Shown here: positions 1-7,786 of the stretch, piece by piece
How the letters are laid out: each line of letters starts with the position of its first letter
Numbering within the stretch: position 1 is the first letter of the stretch
From: Candidatus Sulfopaludibacter sp. SbA3
GTDB lineage: Bacteria; Acidobacteriota; Terriglobia; 20CM-2-55-15
Length of the DNA stretch: 16,471 bases
Direction of reading: 5' to 3'
NCBI GenBank assembly: GCA_945861845.1
Contig: CAMAWS010000012.1
Coordinates: 1 to 16,471, forward strand
Program-made: the position numbers and the translations under genes
Notes under the pieces: model-generated
The model's input: the letters and a program-made list of their open reading frames with translations, nothing else
What the model was told of the DNA's origin: nothing
The model's database searches: none

Positions 1-43
1 TTCTGTTTGAACTTGGCACGGGGCTGAAGCCCCGCGCCCACAG
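1..43. repeat. Right half of an 86-bp paired-hairpin intergenic repeat, cut by the window edge
   Basis: Positions 15-43 contain GCACGGGGCTGAAGCCCCG followed by CGCCCACAG, a GC-rich hairpin with arms CGGGGCT/AGCCCCG. Positions 1-14 resemble the spacer of the complete element at 8403-8488 (TTCTGTTTGA here, TTCCTGTTTGA there). The piece matches the last 43 bases of that element in the same orientation, so a full copy probably extends left of the window. Confidence 0.85.
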
Positions 44-70
44 GCAAGGCGGCTTACCGCGCAGTTGCGT

Positions 71-98
71 TTGACGGCACTTCCCCGGCTGGTATAAT
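71..98 (+). promoter_or_regulatory. Sigma70-type promoter of the Oar-like receptor gene
   Basis: TTGACG at 71-76 and a perfect TATAAT at 93-98 are separated by 16 bp. Transcription would begin near 105, giving a leader of about 80 nt. A strong Shine-Dalgarno sequence, GGAGG at 174-178, lies six bases before the ATG at 185. This is the clearest promoter in the window. Confidence 0.75.
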
Positions 99-184
99 GC
101 GGCCACGTTTTTTAAAACGATTCAACCAGAATTTGAGCCGGTTTTTACTGCCGGTCTTATCTGCAGTGGGTATGGAGGTCTGTC

Positions 185-3100
185 ATGAGGAAACTGCTGG
201 TTACAGCGGTCACGCTTCTGTTTATCGTTCAACTACCATTTGCGTTTTCGCAAACAAGTAACGCCACACTTGGCGGCACTGTTTCGGATGCCACCGGGGC
301 CTTGATCCCGGGCGTTTCCATTACGGCGACGAATACCGGAACCGGTATTGTCGCCACTGGCATAAGCAACGAAGCAGGAGCTTACCAGTTTGCAAGTCTG
401 CAAACTGGAACATACAACGTCACAGCGGAGTTGCCTGGATTTCAGACACAGACGCGCAACGGCCTCCAGCTTGGAGTCTCGCAGCAGGTGCGTGTGAATT
501 TTACGCTGCAGGTCGGCAACGTCGCGCAAACGGTCGAAGTGACAGTAGCCGCCGACACCATGATTGCGACCTCGTCATCCTCGGTGGGCACGGTGCTTCC
601 TGAATACAAGGTTCGTGACCTGCCACTGGGCGGCCGCAACGTGATGGACTTGCTTGGAACGACCGGCGGCACAGGGCCGACTGAAGACAACTTCGACGGT
701 TTCTTTGGCGGCGGCCGCCTGAATGCGGTAAATGTGACGCGAGACGGCTTCAACGTCACCGACGGGCGATATAACTACGGCGCCCTCACCAACACCTACA
801 CCAGTCCGGACCTGGTCGAGGAGGTGCGAATCATCTCAGCACCCGTCGACGCCGAAATCGGCCGCGGTTCCGGCCAGGTGCAGATGGTCACCCGCTCTGG
901 AACGAATTCGTTTCGCGGCAGCGCGTTTTGGACCAACCGCAACTCGGCGCTCGACGCCACCAGGTGGTTTAACAATTTCAATGGCGTCCAGAAGGATTAC
1001 GAGAACCGCAATCAGTTTGGCGCACGTCTTGGCGGACCCATCATCCGAAACAAGACGTTCTTTTTCGTTCTCCTGGATGAGCAGCGATACATGATCCGCC
1101 AGAGTTTCGTCGGAAACGTCCTGACTGCCCAGGCGCGGCAGGGCATCTTCCGGTTTTTCCCCGGAGCCGACAACCAGAACGCCACCCAGAACAGCCCGAC
1201 GGTCGATCGCAATGGCAATCCCGTGCGGCCGGCCGGCGCAACCGGTGATATCCAGCAATTCAGCGTGTTCAATCGCGACGCATTCCGCCCGGGCTACGAC
1301 CCGAGCGGTTTTATTCAGAACACGCTGCTGGCTCGCATGCCGATGCCGAACGACTTCACAGTCGGCGATGGACTGAACACCGCAGGCATCCGGTTTACGC
1401 GCCGCGTCGAAGGCTACGACCTGGCCGGTTCCAATGGGAACGACACGAATCGTGACCAGATCAACACGCGCCTCGATCACAACTTCAATGCCAATCACAA
1501 ACTGAGTTTCGTTTACACATGGGAACGTGGCCGGAACTTCAGCACACAGGCTGGTATCGCCAATTGGCCTGGTGGATATAACGGCTCGAACACGAAAGAC
1601 CCGAAGCTGTTGACGATATCCTTCGTGTCCACGCTCTCCCCAAACCTGGTGAACGAACTCCGCATCGGCAAGAAAACCGACATCAAGTCGAGCTGGGCGC
1701 CGTTCTACCTGGGCAGGCGTCAAGGCAGCATGCAGGATGAATCCATCGAAACCGGCGAGGAAGGCAAGGAAGCCTTTAGTCTCCTCCCGAAGAAAAATGG
1801 AATTCCGCTCCAGGTCATAACGACGCTCTTTCCCAGCAACCTTATTGACTGGACGGCGGGAAGCGGCACTACCCGCAGCGCCAACAGTCCCCTGTACACC
1901 TACGGGGACACGCTGAGTTGGACGAAGGGCGCCCATGCTTTCAAAATGGGCGGCGAAATCCGCCGTGGATTTTCCGATGCGGGTGGCGACAGGGGGCTGA
2001 CTCCCCAGGCTCGACTCGGCGCCGGTGGAATTCCGGTGCAGAACATCGATAACGTCGCCATTCCCGGACTGAGCGGCAACAACCAGACCAGGGCCCGGGA
2101 TCTGCTGACCGACCTGTCCGGTTCGGTTGCCAACATCAGGCAGTCCTACGATCTGAGAGACCCTAAGGACCTGGTCTTCCGCGGATATGCCGATGGCGTG
2201 AAACTGCAGAAACGGAAGTGGGAAGCCAACGACTTCAGCGTTTTCGCGAAGGATTCCTGGAAGGTTCAGCCCAATTTGACGCTGAACCTGGGCGTTGCTT
2301 ACTACTACTTCGGTGTCGCCTATGAAGGACACGGCCTTGCCGGAGCACCTGTGGGCGGGCCTGCCGGTGTCTGCGGCATTTCGTGCGGATCGCTGACGAC
2401 CGTGCAGTTTGTCGGCAAGAATTCGCCCAACCCCGGCAACCAGTTGTGGGACGACGATCGGAATAACCTGGCTCCCTCGGTTGGCTTCAGTTGGTCGCTC
2501 CCCTGGTTTGGCCGCGACAAGACCGTCTTGCGCGCCGGATACGGCTGGACCTACAACGGCAATGCCCTCATACCGGTTAACGGGAATACGGAAAGAATGG
2601 GCAACTCCCCGGGCGTGTTCGAAGGTTCCGGAACCGGCGGCCTTACCTACACCCAGCCGACTTACCTGTCGCTCGGGAACATGACGTTGCCGATTCCTCA
2701 CCAGTTTGCGCCACTGTCGGCTGTTCCATTGGATGGCTCACGCAGTGACGACCTGGCCGCGGCCGCCGCAAACCGCGTGGCGCCCTATACGCAGAACTAC
2801 AACCTGGAGTTTCAACGGGAACTTTCGCGCGACCTGACGCTGACCGTCGGTTATGTCGGCACGAAATCCACGAGGCTTTGGAACGGCACGCCCCTCAATG
2901 CCGTCGACATTTTCAATAACGGGTTTCTCGCCGCCTTCAATACCACCAGGGCCGGCGGCAACGCTCCGCTATTCGACCAGATGCTGCGCGGACTCAACAT
3001 TCCAGGCGCCGGCGTCGTGAACGGAACAACCGTGACCGGGTCCGCCGCGCTGCGCGCCTACACCAGCACTCGAGCGTTTATCGCCAACAGCAATGTCGGC

Positions 3101-4099
3101 GGCCTCGCAGACTTCCTCAACCGCAGCACGAACATCACCGGCAAGGGCGGTGGCTTCGTACGAAACGGCGGATTGGCCGAGAATTTCTTCGTGCTCAATC
3201 CGCAGTTCAACAACCTTACGCTTCACGGCAACTTGAGTAACTCCACCTACCATGCCATGCAGTTACAGGTGACGAAGCGCCTGTCACAGGGCTTCACGAC
3301 CGCGACTTCATATACCTGGAGCCGCACGATCGGCGCAACAGACGGTGACGAGGTCCTGAATTCCCGCGACCCCAGAAACCGGGCGCTGGATAAGACCATC
3401 GTCAACTACCACCGGACGCATAACTTCACCAGCAACGGAACGTACGAGTTGCCGCTCGGCCCGGGCCGGCCCCTGCTCAGCAATGCGCCGGGATTTGTCC
3501 AGCGGCTGGTTGAGCGCTGGCAGTTTGGTGGAATCTTCAGTTGGGCTTCCGGAGTTCCACTGAATATCACTGCGCCGACTTCTTCAATCTGGCAGACGAC
3601 TACGAATTCGACTCCGAATATCGTCGGCGATTTTCCAAAGGGCATTGGTAAAGTCACCAAGCTGCCGAACGCCGTCACCTATTTCCCTGGCCTGCAGCAG
3701 ATCACGGATCCGGCTATCGGCGGTGTTACAACGGCCAATGGACTCAACGGTCAATTCAGCAACAAGGCTATCGCTGACGCCCAGGGCCGGCCCCTGCTTG
3801 TAAACCCGGGCGCTGGAGAAGTTGGCAGTCTTGGACTGATGTGGATCGAGGGTCCGGGGCATATTGGACTGGATCTGAACATGATCAAGCGCGTGAGAAT
3901 CACGGAAACCAAGGAGTTCGAATTCCGTGTGGATACCGTCAACGTGTTGAACACGCCGCAATTCGGCTACAACACGAACCGGGACACGCAGAGTAACCCG
4001 TACCTTATTAATACGAACATCAACTCTGCGGACTTCGGCAGGTTCAGCGACGCGCAGGGAAGCCGAAGATTTACATTCGGCGCCAGGCTGAATTTCTGA
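185..4099 (+). CDS. Oar-like TonB-dependent outer-membrane receptor with N-terminal carboxypeptidase-regulatory-like domain
   Basis: The 1304-residue product starts with a signal peptide (residues 1-22, basic MRK then a hydrophobic stretch, cleavage near FAFSQ). Residues about 27-110 form a CarboxypepD_reg-like beta-sandwich (GTVSDATGALIPGVSITATN, later YQFASLQTGTYNV). Residues about 120-240 look like a receptor plug (LPLGGRNVMDLL, then VEEVRIISAPVDAEIGRGSG). The rest is a very long Asn/Thr/Gly-rich beta barrel ending in FTFGARLNF, the terminal Phe expected of an outer-membrane beta barrel. Such 1000-1300-residue receptors are heavily amplified in Acidobacteriota and are thought to import large substrates, probably polymers, using TonB energy. 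No SusD-like partner or substrate clue lies nearby, so the substrate is unknown. The gene has its own promoter and is followed by a hairpin repeat, so it is probably monocistronic. Confidence 0.93.
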   Translation: MRKLLVTAVTLLFIVQLPFAFSQTSNATLGGTVSDATGALIPGVSITATNTGTGIVATGISNEAGAYQFASLQTGTYNVTAELPGFQTQTRNGLQLGVSQQVRVNFTLQVGNVAQTVEVTVAADTMIATSSSSVGTVLPEYKVRDLPLGGRNVMDLLGTTGGTGPTEDNFDGFFGGGRLNAVNVTRDGFNVTDGRYNYGALTNTYTSPDLVEEVRIISAPVDAEIGRGSGQVQMVTRSGTNSFRGSAFWTNRNSALDATRWFNNFNGVQKDYENRNQFGARLGGPIIRNKTFFFVLLDEQRYMIRQSFVGNVLTAQARQGIFRFFPGADNQNATQNSPTVDRNGNPVRPAGATGDIQQFSVFNRDAFRPGYDPSGFIQNTLLARMPMPNDFTVGDGLNTAGIRFTRRVEGYDLAGSNGNDTNRDQINTRLDHNFNANHKLSFVYTWERGRNFSTQAGIANWPGGYNGSNTKDPKLLTISFVSTLSPNLVNELRIGKKTDIKSSWAPFYLGRRQGSMQDESIETGEEGKEAFSLLPKKNGIPLQVITTLFPSNLIDWTAGSGTTRSANSPLYTYGDTLSWTKGAHAFKMGGEIRRGFSDAGGDRGLTPQARLGAGGIPVQNIDNVAIPGLSGNNQTRARDLLTDLSGSVANIRQSYDLRDPKDLVFRGYADGVKLQKRKWEANDFSVFAKDSWKVQPNLTLNLGVAYYYFGVAYEGHGLAGAPVGGPAGVCGISCGSLTTVQFVGKNSPNPGNQLWDDDRNNLAPSVGFSWSLPWFGRDKTVLRAGYGWTYNGNALIPVNGNTERMGNSPGVFEGSGTGGLTYTQPTYLSLGNMTLPIPHQFAPLSAVPLDGSRSDDLAAAAANRVAPYTQNYNLEFQRELSRDLTLTVGYVGTKSTRLWNGTPLNAVDIFNNGFLAAFNTTRAGGNAPLFDQMLRGLNIPGAGVVNGTTVTGSAALRAYTSTRAFIANSNVGGLADFLNRSTNITGKGGGFVRNGGLAENFFVLNPQFNNLTLHGNLSNSTYHAMQLQVTKRLSQGFTTATSYTWSRTIGATDGDEVLNSRDPRNRALDKTIVNYHRTHNFTSNGTYELPLGPGRPLLSNAPGFVQRLVERWQFGGIFSWASGVPLNITAPTSSIWQTTTNSTPNIVGDFPKGIGKVTKLPNAVTYFPGLQQITDPAIGGVTTANGLNGQFSNKAIADAQGRPLLVNPGAGEVGSLGLMWIEGPGHIGLDLNMIKRVRITETKEFEFRVDTVNVLNTPQFGYNTNRDTQSNPYLINTNINSADFGRFSDAQGSRRFTFGARLNF

Positions 4100-4113
4100 T
4101 TTGGCCAGTCCGG

Positions 4114-4199
4114 CTGTGGGCGCGGGGCTTTTAGCCCCGTGCCAGGATCAAGCAGGAATTTCTGGAACTTTGCACGGGGCTGAAGCCCCGCGCCCACAG
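4114..4199. repeat. Complete 86-bp paired-hairpin (REP/BIME-like) repeat element
   Basis: Two GC-rich hairpins stand in opposite orientation: CTGTGGGCGCGGGGCTTTTA at 4114-4133 continuing to GTGCC, and TGCACGGGGCTGAAGCCCCG from 4171 continuing to CCACAG at 4199. The outer 16 bases form a perfect inverted repeat. The reverse complement of the whole unit, including its roughly 27-nt AT-richer spacer, matches the element at 8403-8488 with few differences, and both are 86 bp. It lies between the receptor gene and pyrE, where it could also act as a transcription or RNA-stability barrier. Confidence 0.88.
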
Positions 4200-4250
4200 A
4201 CGAAAGGACGGTAAAGCGGAATTATGACAAAGCCGCTATACTCGGGGCCA

Positions 4251-4805
4251 ATGGACGAAACACGCCGCGAGCTTCGCGACATCATTCGGGAAAAATCACT
4301 TCGTGTGGGCGATTTCACGCTGTCGTCCGGCAAGAAGAGCCCTTACTACCTTGACTGCCGCACCACGACGCTTAATCCTCGTGGCGCCCTGCTTATCGCG
4401 CGGCTGATACTCGAAAGCATCCGCGCTCACAACATCCAGGCCGATGCCATAGGCGGTCTTACAATGGGCGCCGACCCGATCGCGGCCGCTGTGGCCGTCG
4501 TCAGCGAAATTGAGGGCACGCCGCTGCCCGCCTTTATCGTGCGCAAAGAGACGAAGGCGCACGGCACCCAGCGCCATATCGAAGGCTATGCCGGTGAGCC
4601 CGGCGCCCGCGTGGTCGTGGTTGACGACGTCTGCACTACCGGCGATTCCATCATGATCGCGGCAGAGAAGGCCGAGCAGGCGGGATACACGGTTGCCGCC
4701 GCCTTTTGCGTGGTCGATCGCGAGGAGGGTGGGACAGAAGCTATTTCAAGGAAGTACCCCTTCTATTCCTTGTTCACGGCGAAGGAGCTTCTGGCAAATG
4801 ATTAA
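4251..4805 (+). CDS. pyrE: Orotate phosphoribosyltransferase
   Basis: The product (184 aa from this start) transfers phosphoribose from PRPP to orotate to give OMP, the penultimate step of de novo UMP synthesis in the cytoplasm. Family signatures are clear: the N-terminal FTLSSGKKSPYYLDCR substrate segment, the catalytic loop RKETKAHGTQ, and the PRPP-binding motif RVVVVDDVCTTGDS. Length is normal for PyrE. An in-frame ATG at 4224 would add nine residues. I prefer 4251 because the family usually starts just before the RELRDIIREKSL helix and because TATACT at 4237-4242 could drive a nearly leaderless transcript, but neither start has a convincing ribosome site. The 3' end overlaps the next gene by 8 bp. 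No other pyrimidine gene is present here. Confidence 0.95.
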   Translation: MDETRRELRDIIREKSLRVGDFTLSSGKKSPYYLDCRTTTLNPRGALLIARLILESIRAHNIQADAIGGLTMGADPIAAAVAVVSEIEGTPLPAFIVRKETKAHGTQRHIEGYAGEPGARVVVVDDVCTTGDSIMIAAEKAEQAGYTVAAAFCVVDREEGGTEAISRKYPFYSLFTAKELLAND

Positions 4806-5436
4806 GGCTGCAGTGATCGGCCTCGCACTTACCGGAGTCCTGGGCAGCCTGCCGCTTCAAACGCCTGAACAGGCCTACCGTCCGCGGATTCTTGATGCAA
4901 CCGTCCCTGTCCCGTTCTTTATCGAGGATGGCAGTGGAGTCCCCGGCTACTCGACGTCCGACCGCGAACTGGCACGGATGGCCTTCGACGCATGGTCGCG
5001 CGAAAGCGGCGGCAAGCTGCGATTTACAGAAACGGCCAACCGAAGCGCGTCGCTGGTTCGCGTGTCATGGGTTACCGCCGACCAGGGATTGTTCGGGGAA
5101 ACCCGCCGCATCGAAGTTGACGGGAAGTCCGGCGCCGAAATCTTCGTTACTCCCCGCGTGGCGGATCTGGGCGCGGCGCTCGCAAGACGCGCTACAGAAG
5201 ACAGCCTTGTGCGGGACACGATCATTTACCTGACCTGCGTCCATGAACTGGGGCACGCCGTCGGCCTGGGACACACAGCCCGGTTCGACGACATCATGTA
5301 CTTCTTCGGATACGGCGGCGACATGGTGGAATACTTCCTCCGCTATCGCCGTAAGATTGCGGCCCGCGCGGATATTTCAAAGTACTCTGGCTTGTCTGCT
5401 GTCGACGTCCGGTCTATCGGTCTGTTGTACCGGTGA
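4798..5436 (+). CDS. Secreted metzincin-type zinc protease (matrixin-like)
   Basis: The 212-aa product begins with a hydrophobic signal-like segment (MIKAAVIGLALTGVLGSLPL). Residues 149-159 read HELGHAVGLGH, the HExxHxxGxxH zinc-binding motif in which His149, His153 and His159 bind zinc and Glu150 activates water. DDIM at 164-167 supplies the Met-turn (Met167). The size and the upstream strand-rich region (AFDAWSRESGGKLRFTE) fit a compact matrixin-type catalytic domain acting outside the cytoplasm. The ATG at 4798 overlaps the last 8 bp of pyrE (GCAAATGATTAA), so it is probably translationally coupled. An upstream in-frame ATG at 4693 lies deep in pyrE and would place the signal peptide internally, so it was rejected. 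The substrate is unknown, and pairing with pyrE has no obvious functional logic. Confidence 0.85.
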   Translation: MIKAAVIGLALTGVLGSLPLQTPEQAYRPRILDATVPVPFFIEDGSGVPGYSTSDRELARMAFDAWSRESGGKLRFTETANRSASLVRVSWVTADQGLFGETRRIEVDGKSGAEIFVTPRVADLGAALARRATEDSLVRDTIIYLTCVHELGHAVGLGHTARFDDIMYFFGYGGDMVEYFLRYRRKIAARADISKYSGLSAVDVRSIGLLYR

Positions 5437-5444
5437 ACAAATGC

Positions 5445-5450
5445 TATAGT
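5445..5450 (+). promoter_or_regulatory. Possible -10 box (TATAGT) for the siroheme reductase gene
   Basis: TATAGT lies in the short gap after the protease stop codon and 34 bases before the GTG start. A TTGTAC at 5425-5430 is too close (14 bp) to be a good -35 box, so the promoter call rests mainly on the -10 sequence and on its intergenic position. A strong Shine-Dalgarno sequence, GGAGG at 5470-5474, follows. Confidence 0.35.
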
Positions 5451-5484
5451 TGGAGTTCATCCGCAGACTGGAGGAAACGGTACA

Positions 5485-7752
5485 GTGCCCACCTGGGAAG
5501 AAAAACTCGCTGACAAAATTGAGCCCGGGCTTGCCAAGGAGATTGATGTCTTCGAAACAGAAATCGCTTTGCGGAAGCAGGGAAGACTCGACGAGAAAGT
5601 TTTTGCCGAGACTCGCCTGCGCCGGGGCGTTTACGGCCAGCGATATGACAACGGCCACCGCAACGACGGTACCCGGGTCCAGGAGCTTCACTTTCCGGCC
5701 GGAGAACTGACAAAAGGACCGGAAACCCTATGGGACGCTCCCGGGATGATGCGCATCAAGATTCCGTTCGGTGGCGTCACTCCCGATCAACTCGACCGTC
5801 TTGCCGATCTTGCCGAGGAATATTCCGACAGCGTTCTGCACGTCACGACGCGCCAGGACTTCCAGCTTCACTACGTTCATATCGATGACACACCCGACTT
5901 GATGCGAAGGCTCGCCGCCGTCGGGATCACCAGTCGCGAGGCCTGCGGCAATTCCGTCCGCAACGTGACGGCGTGCCCGCTTGCGGGTGTTTGCACTGAA
6001 GAAGCGTTTGACGTTACGCCCTACGCAAAAGCCACCGCGAAATTCCTGCTCGGCCATCCGGACGCGCAGGGTTTCGGACGAAAATTCAAGATCGCATTCT
6101 CGGGTTGCAGGCAGAACGCCTGCGGTTTGACGAACATGCACGACATGGGCGCCATCGCCGTGAAACGCGTTGAGAACGGGCAGGAAAAACGCGGCTTTGA
6201 ACTCTATGTGGGCGGCGGCCTGGGCGCTGTGCCTCACAACGCAAAGCTGTTTGACTCTTTCCTGCCGGAAGAAGAACTGCTCCCAACAGCGCAGGCTATC
6301 TCAAGGGTTTTTGCCCGCATGGGTGAAAAGAAGAACCGCGCACAGGCGCGGGTCAAGTTCCTGGTGGCGAAACTGGGCATCGACGAGTTTCGGCGAATCG
6401 TTCTCGAAGAGCGCAGGATCATGCCCGCGGATTCGCGATGGACAAGTTTTCTTCCGAGTATCGGCGAGGCCACGGAAATTCCCGGCAGCGATCCGGCATT
6501 CCTCAATGGGCGCCAGATGCCGCCGGGACCGTCCGGATATACCGAGTGGCGCCAGACAAACGTCTATCGCCAGCGGCAGGAAGGTTACGTAGTCGCTTCC
6601 GTTGCGTTACCGCTCGGGGATTTAACGTCGTGGCAGGCTCGCGAGCTTGCCGCCATTGCACGGCGTTTCAGCGGTGACAACGTCAGGACTACCGTGGAAC
6701 AGAACATCGTGCTCCGCTGGGTCAGCGAGGCCGGCCTGCCCGATCTCTATCGCGAATTCAAGCGCGTTGGACTCTCTGAGCCCGGAGCCGGAACGATTAT
6801 CGACGCCGTTGCCTGCCCCGGCACGGATACCTGCAAGCTGGGCATCGCTTCTTCGCGAGGGCTGGCCAGCGAGCTCCGGACACGCCTGGCCTCGGATTTT
6901 TTCAACCTGGACGAAGCAGTAAGAAACCTCCGCATAAAGATCAGCGGCTGTTTCAACTCGTGCGGACAACATCACATTGCGGACCTTGGTTTTTACGGCA
7001 CCAGCCGGTCGTTCGGCAATCGCAAGGTTCCTCACTTCCAGGTTGTGCTCGGCGGGAAATGGCAGGACAACGGGGGCTCGTATGGTCTTGCGATTGGAAG
7101 CGTACCTTCCAAGCGCATTCCGGATGTCGTCGAGCAGATTACCGGCTGGTACGTGCGCGAACGAGTGGGCGCTGAAACGTTTCAGGATTTTGCGGCGAGG
7201 ATTGGGAAGCAGAAACTGCGGGACATGCTGGAGCCTTTAATGCGGGTCCCGGCATACGAAACCGATCCGTCCCTTTATTCGGACTGGGGCGATCCCCGCG
7301 TGTACACGATCGGAGACATGGGCGTCGGCGAATGCGCCGGTGAAGTCGTCTCCGTTGCGCAGTTCGACCTCGTGGCCGCCGAACGCATGGTGTTCGAGAG
7401 CCAGGTACAGCTCGACAACGGTGAATATGCCCAGGCGGACGGCCTCGCCTATCGCGCCATGCTTCAGGCAGCCCGCGCCCTGGTGAAAACGTCGTTCATG
7501 GATGTCATCGACGATCCTGAAACCGTTGTGAACGAGTTTCGCCAACGCTTTTACGACACTGAAATCTTTTTCGATAAGTTTGGCGGCGGCCGCTTTGCGC
7601 AGTATCTCTTCATGCGGCATTCATCGCCGCCGGTCGAACACACTCGCGATCACGTTCATCGGACGGTCGAAGAAGCGCAGCTCTTTATTGAGGCGGCATA
7701 CGCCTGTCACGATCGAATCACCGAGCGGCGCGCCGCTTCCGTATCCATCTGA
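5485..7752 (+). CDS. Siroheme / 4Fe-4S nitrite/sulfite reductase with extra C-terminal helical (HEPN-like) domain
   Basis: This 755-aa enzyme belongs to the family catalysing six-electron reduction of sulfite to sulfide or nitrite to ammonia; sequence alone does not settle which. It has the classic duplicated architecture. The first ferredoxin-like half is at about 45-150, followed by a siroheme-domain segment (NVTACPLAGVC at 161-170, FSGCRQNACG at 205-214). The second half begins near 350 and carries CPGTDTC (Cys444, Cys450) and SGCFNSCG (Cys489, Cys493), the C-x5-C...C-x3-C ligands for the 4Fe-4S cluster bridged to siroheme. The first half also carries four cysteines (164, 170, 208, 213), with C-x4-C spacing in the second pair. 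Residues about 605-745 form an extra all-helical tail (ERMVFESQVQLDNGEYAQAD, ALVKTS) resembling HEPN-type four-helix bundles. The start is GTG after GGAGG at 5470-5474. The stop overlaps the next start (TGATG). Confidence 0.92.
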   Translation: MPTWEEKLADKIEPGLAKEIDVFETEIALRKQGRLDEKVFAETRLRRGVYGQRYDNGHRNDGTRVQELHFPAGELTKGPETLWDAPGMMRIKIPFGGVTPDQLDRLADLAEEYSDSVLHVTTRQDFQLHYVHIDDTPDLMRRLAAVGITSREACGNSVRNVTACPLAGVCTEEAFDVTPYAKATAKFLLGHPDAQGFGRKFKIAFSGCRQNACGLTNMHDMGAIAVKRVENGQEKRGFELYVGGGLGAVPHNAKLFDSFLPEEELLPTAQAISRVFARMGEKKNRAQARVKFLVAKLGIDEFRRIVLEERRIMPADSRWTSFLPSIGEATEIPGSDPAFLNGRQMPPGPSGYTEWRQTNVYRQRQEGYVVASVALPLGDLTSWQARELAAIARRFSGDNVRTTVEQNIVLRWVSEAGLPDLYREFKRVGLSEPGAGTIIDAVACPGTDTCKLGIASSRGLASELRTRLASDFFNLDEAVRNLRIKISGCFNSCGQHHIADLGFYGTSRSFGNRKVPHFQVVLGGKWQDNGGSYGLAIGSVPSKRIPDVVEQITGWYVRERVGAETFQDFAARIGKQKLRDMLEPLMRVPAYETDPSLYSDWGDPRVYTIGDMGVGECAGEVVSVAQFDLVAAERMVFESQVQLDNGEYAQADGLAYRAMLQAARALVKTSFMDVIDDPETVVNEFRQRFYDTEIFFDKFGGGRFAQYLFMRHSSPPVEHTRDHVHRTVEEAQLFIEAAYACHDRITERRAASVSI

Positions 7753-7786
7753 TGAGCGGGCTGATGAGCGGGCTGATGAGCGGGCT
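7751..7786 (+). repeat. Perfect 12-bp x3 tandem repeat at a stop/start junction
   Basis: GATGAGCGGGCT occurs three times without a mismatch, directly at the end of the reductase gene. In the reductase frame each copy supplies TGA stop codons. In the next gene's frame each copy supplies an ATG (MSGL repeated three times). Copy-number change would keep the downstream frame. Confidence 0.95.

Noticed and set aside
836..2701. Long 621-codon open frame on the minus strand inside the receptor gene
   Set aside because: It is the antisense shadow of the clearly coding receptor. The translation is rich in Val/Arg/Ala with no recognisable domain and no ribosome site.
4114..4199. CRISPR-like repeats
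   Set aside because: The copies are dispersed, palindromic, and share the same spacer rather than different ones; no cas genes are present.
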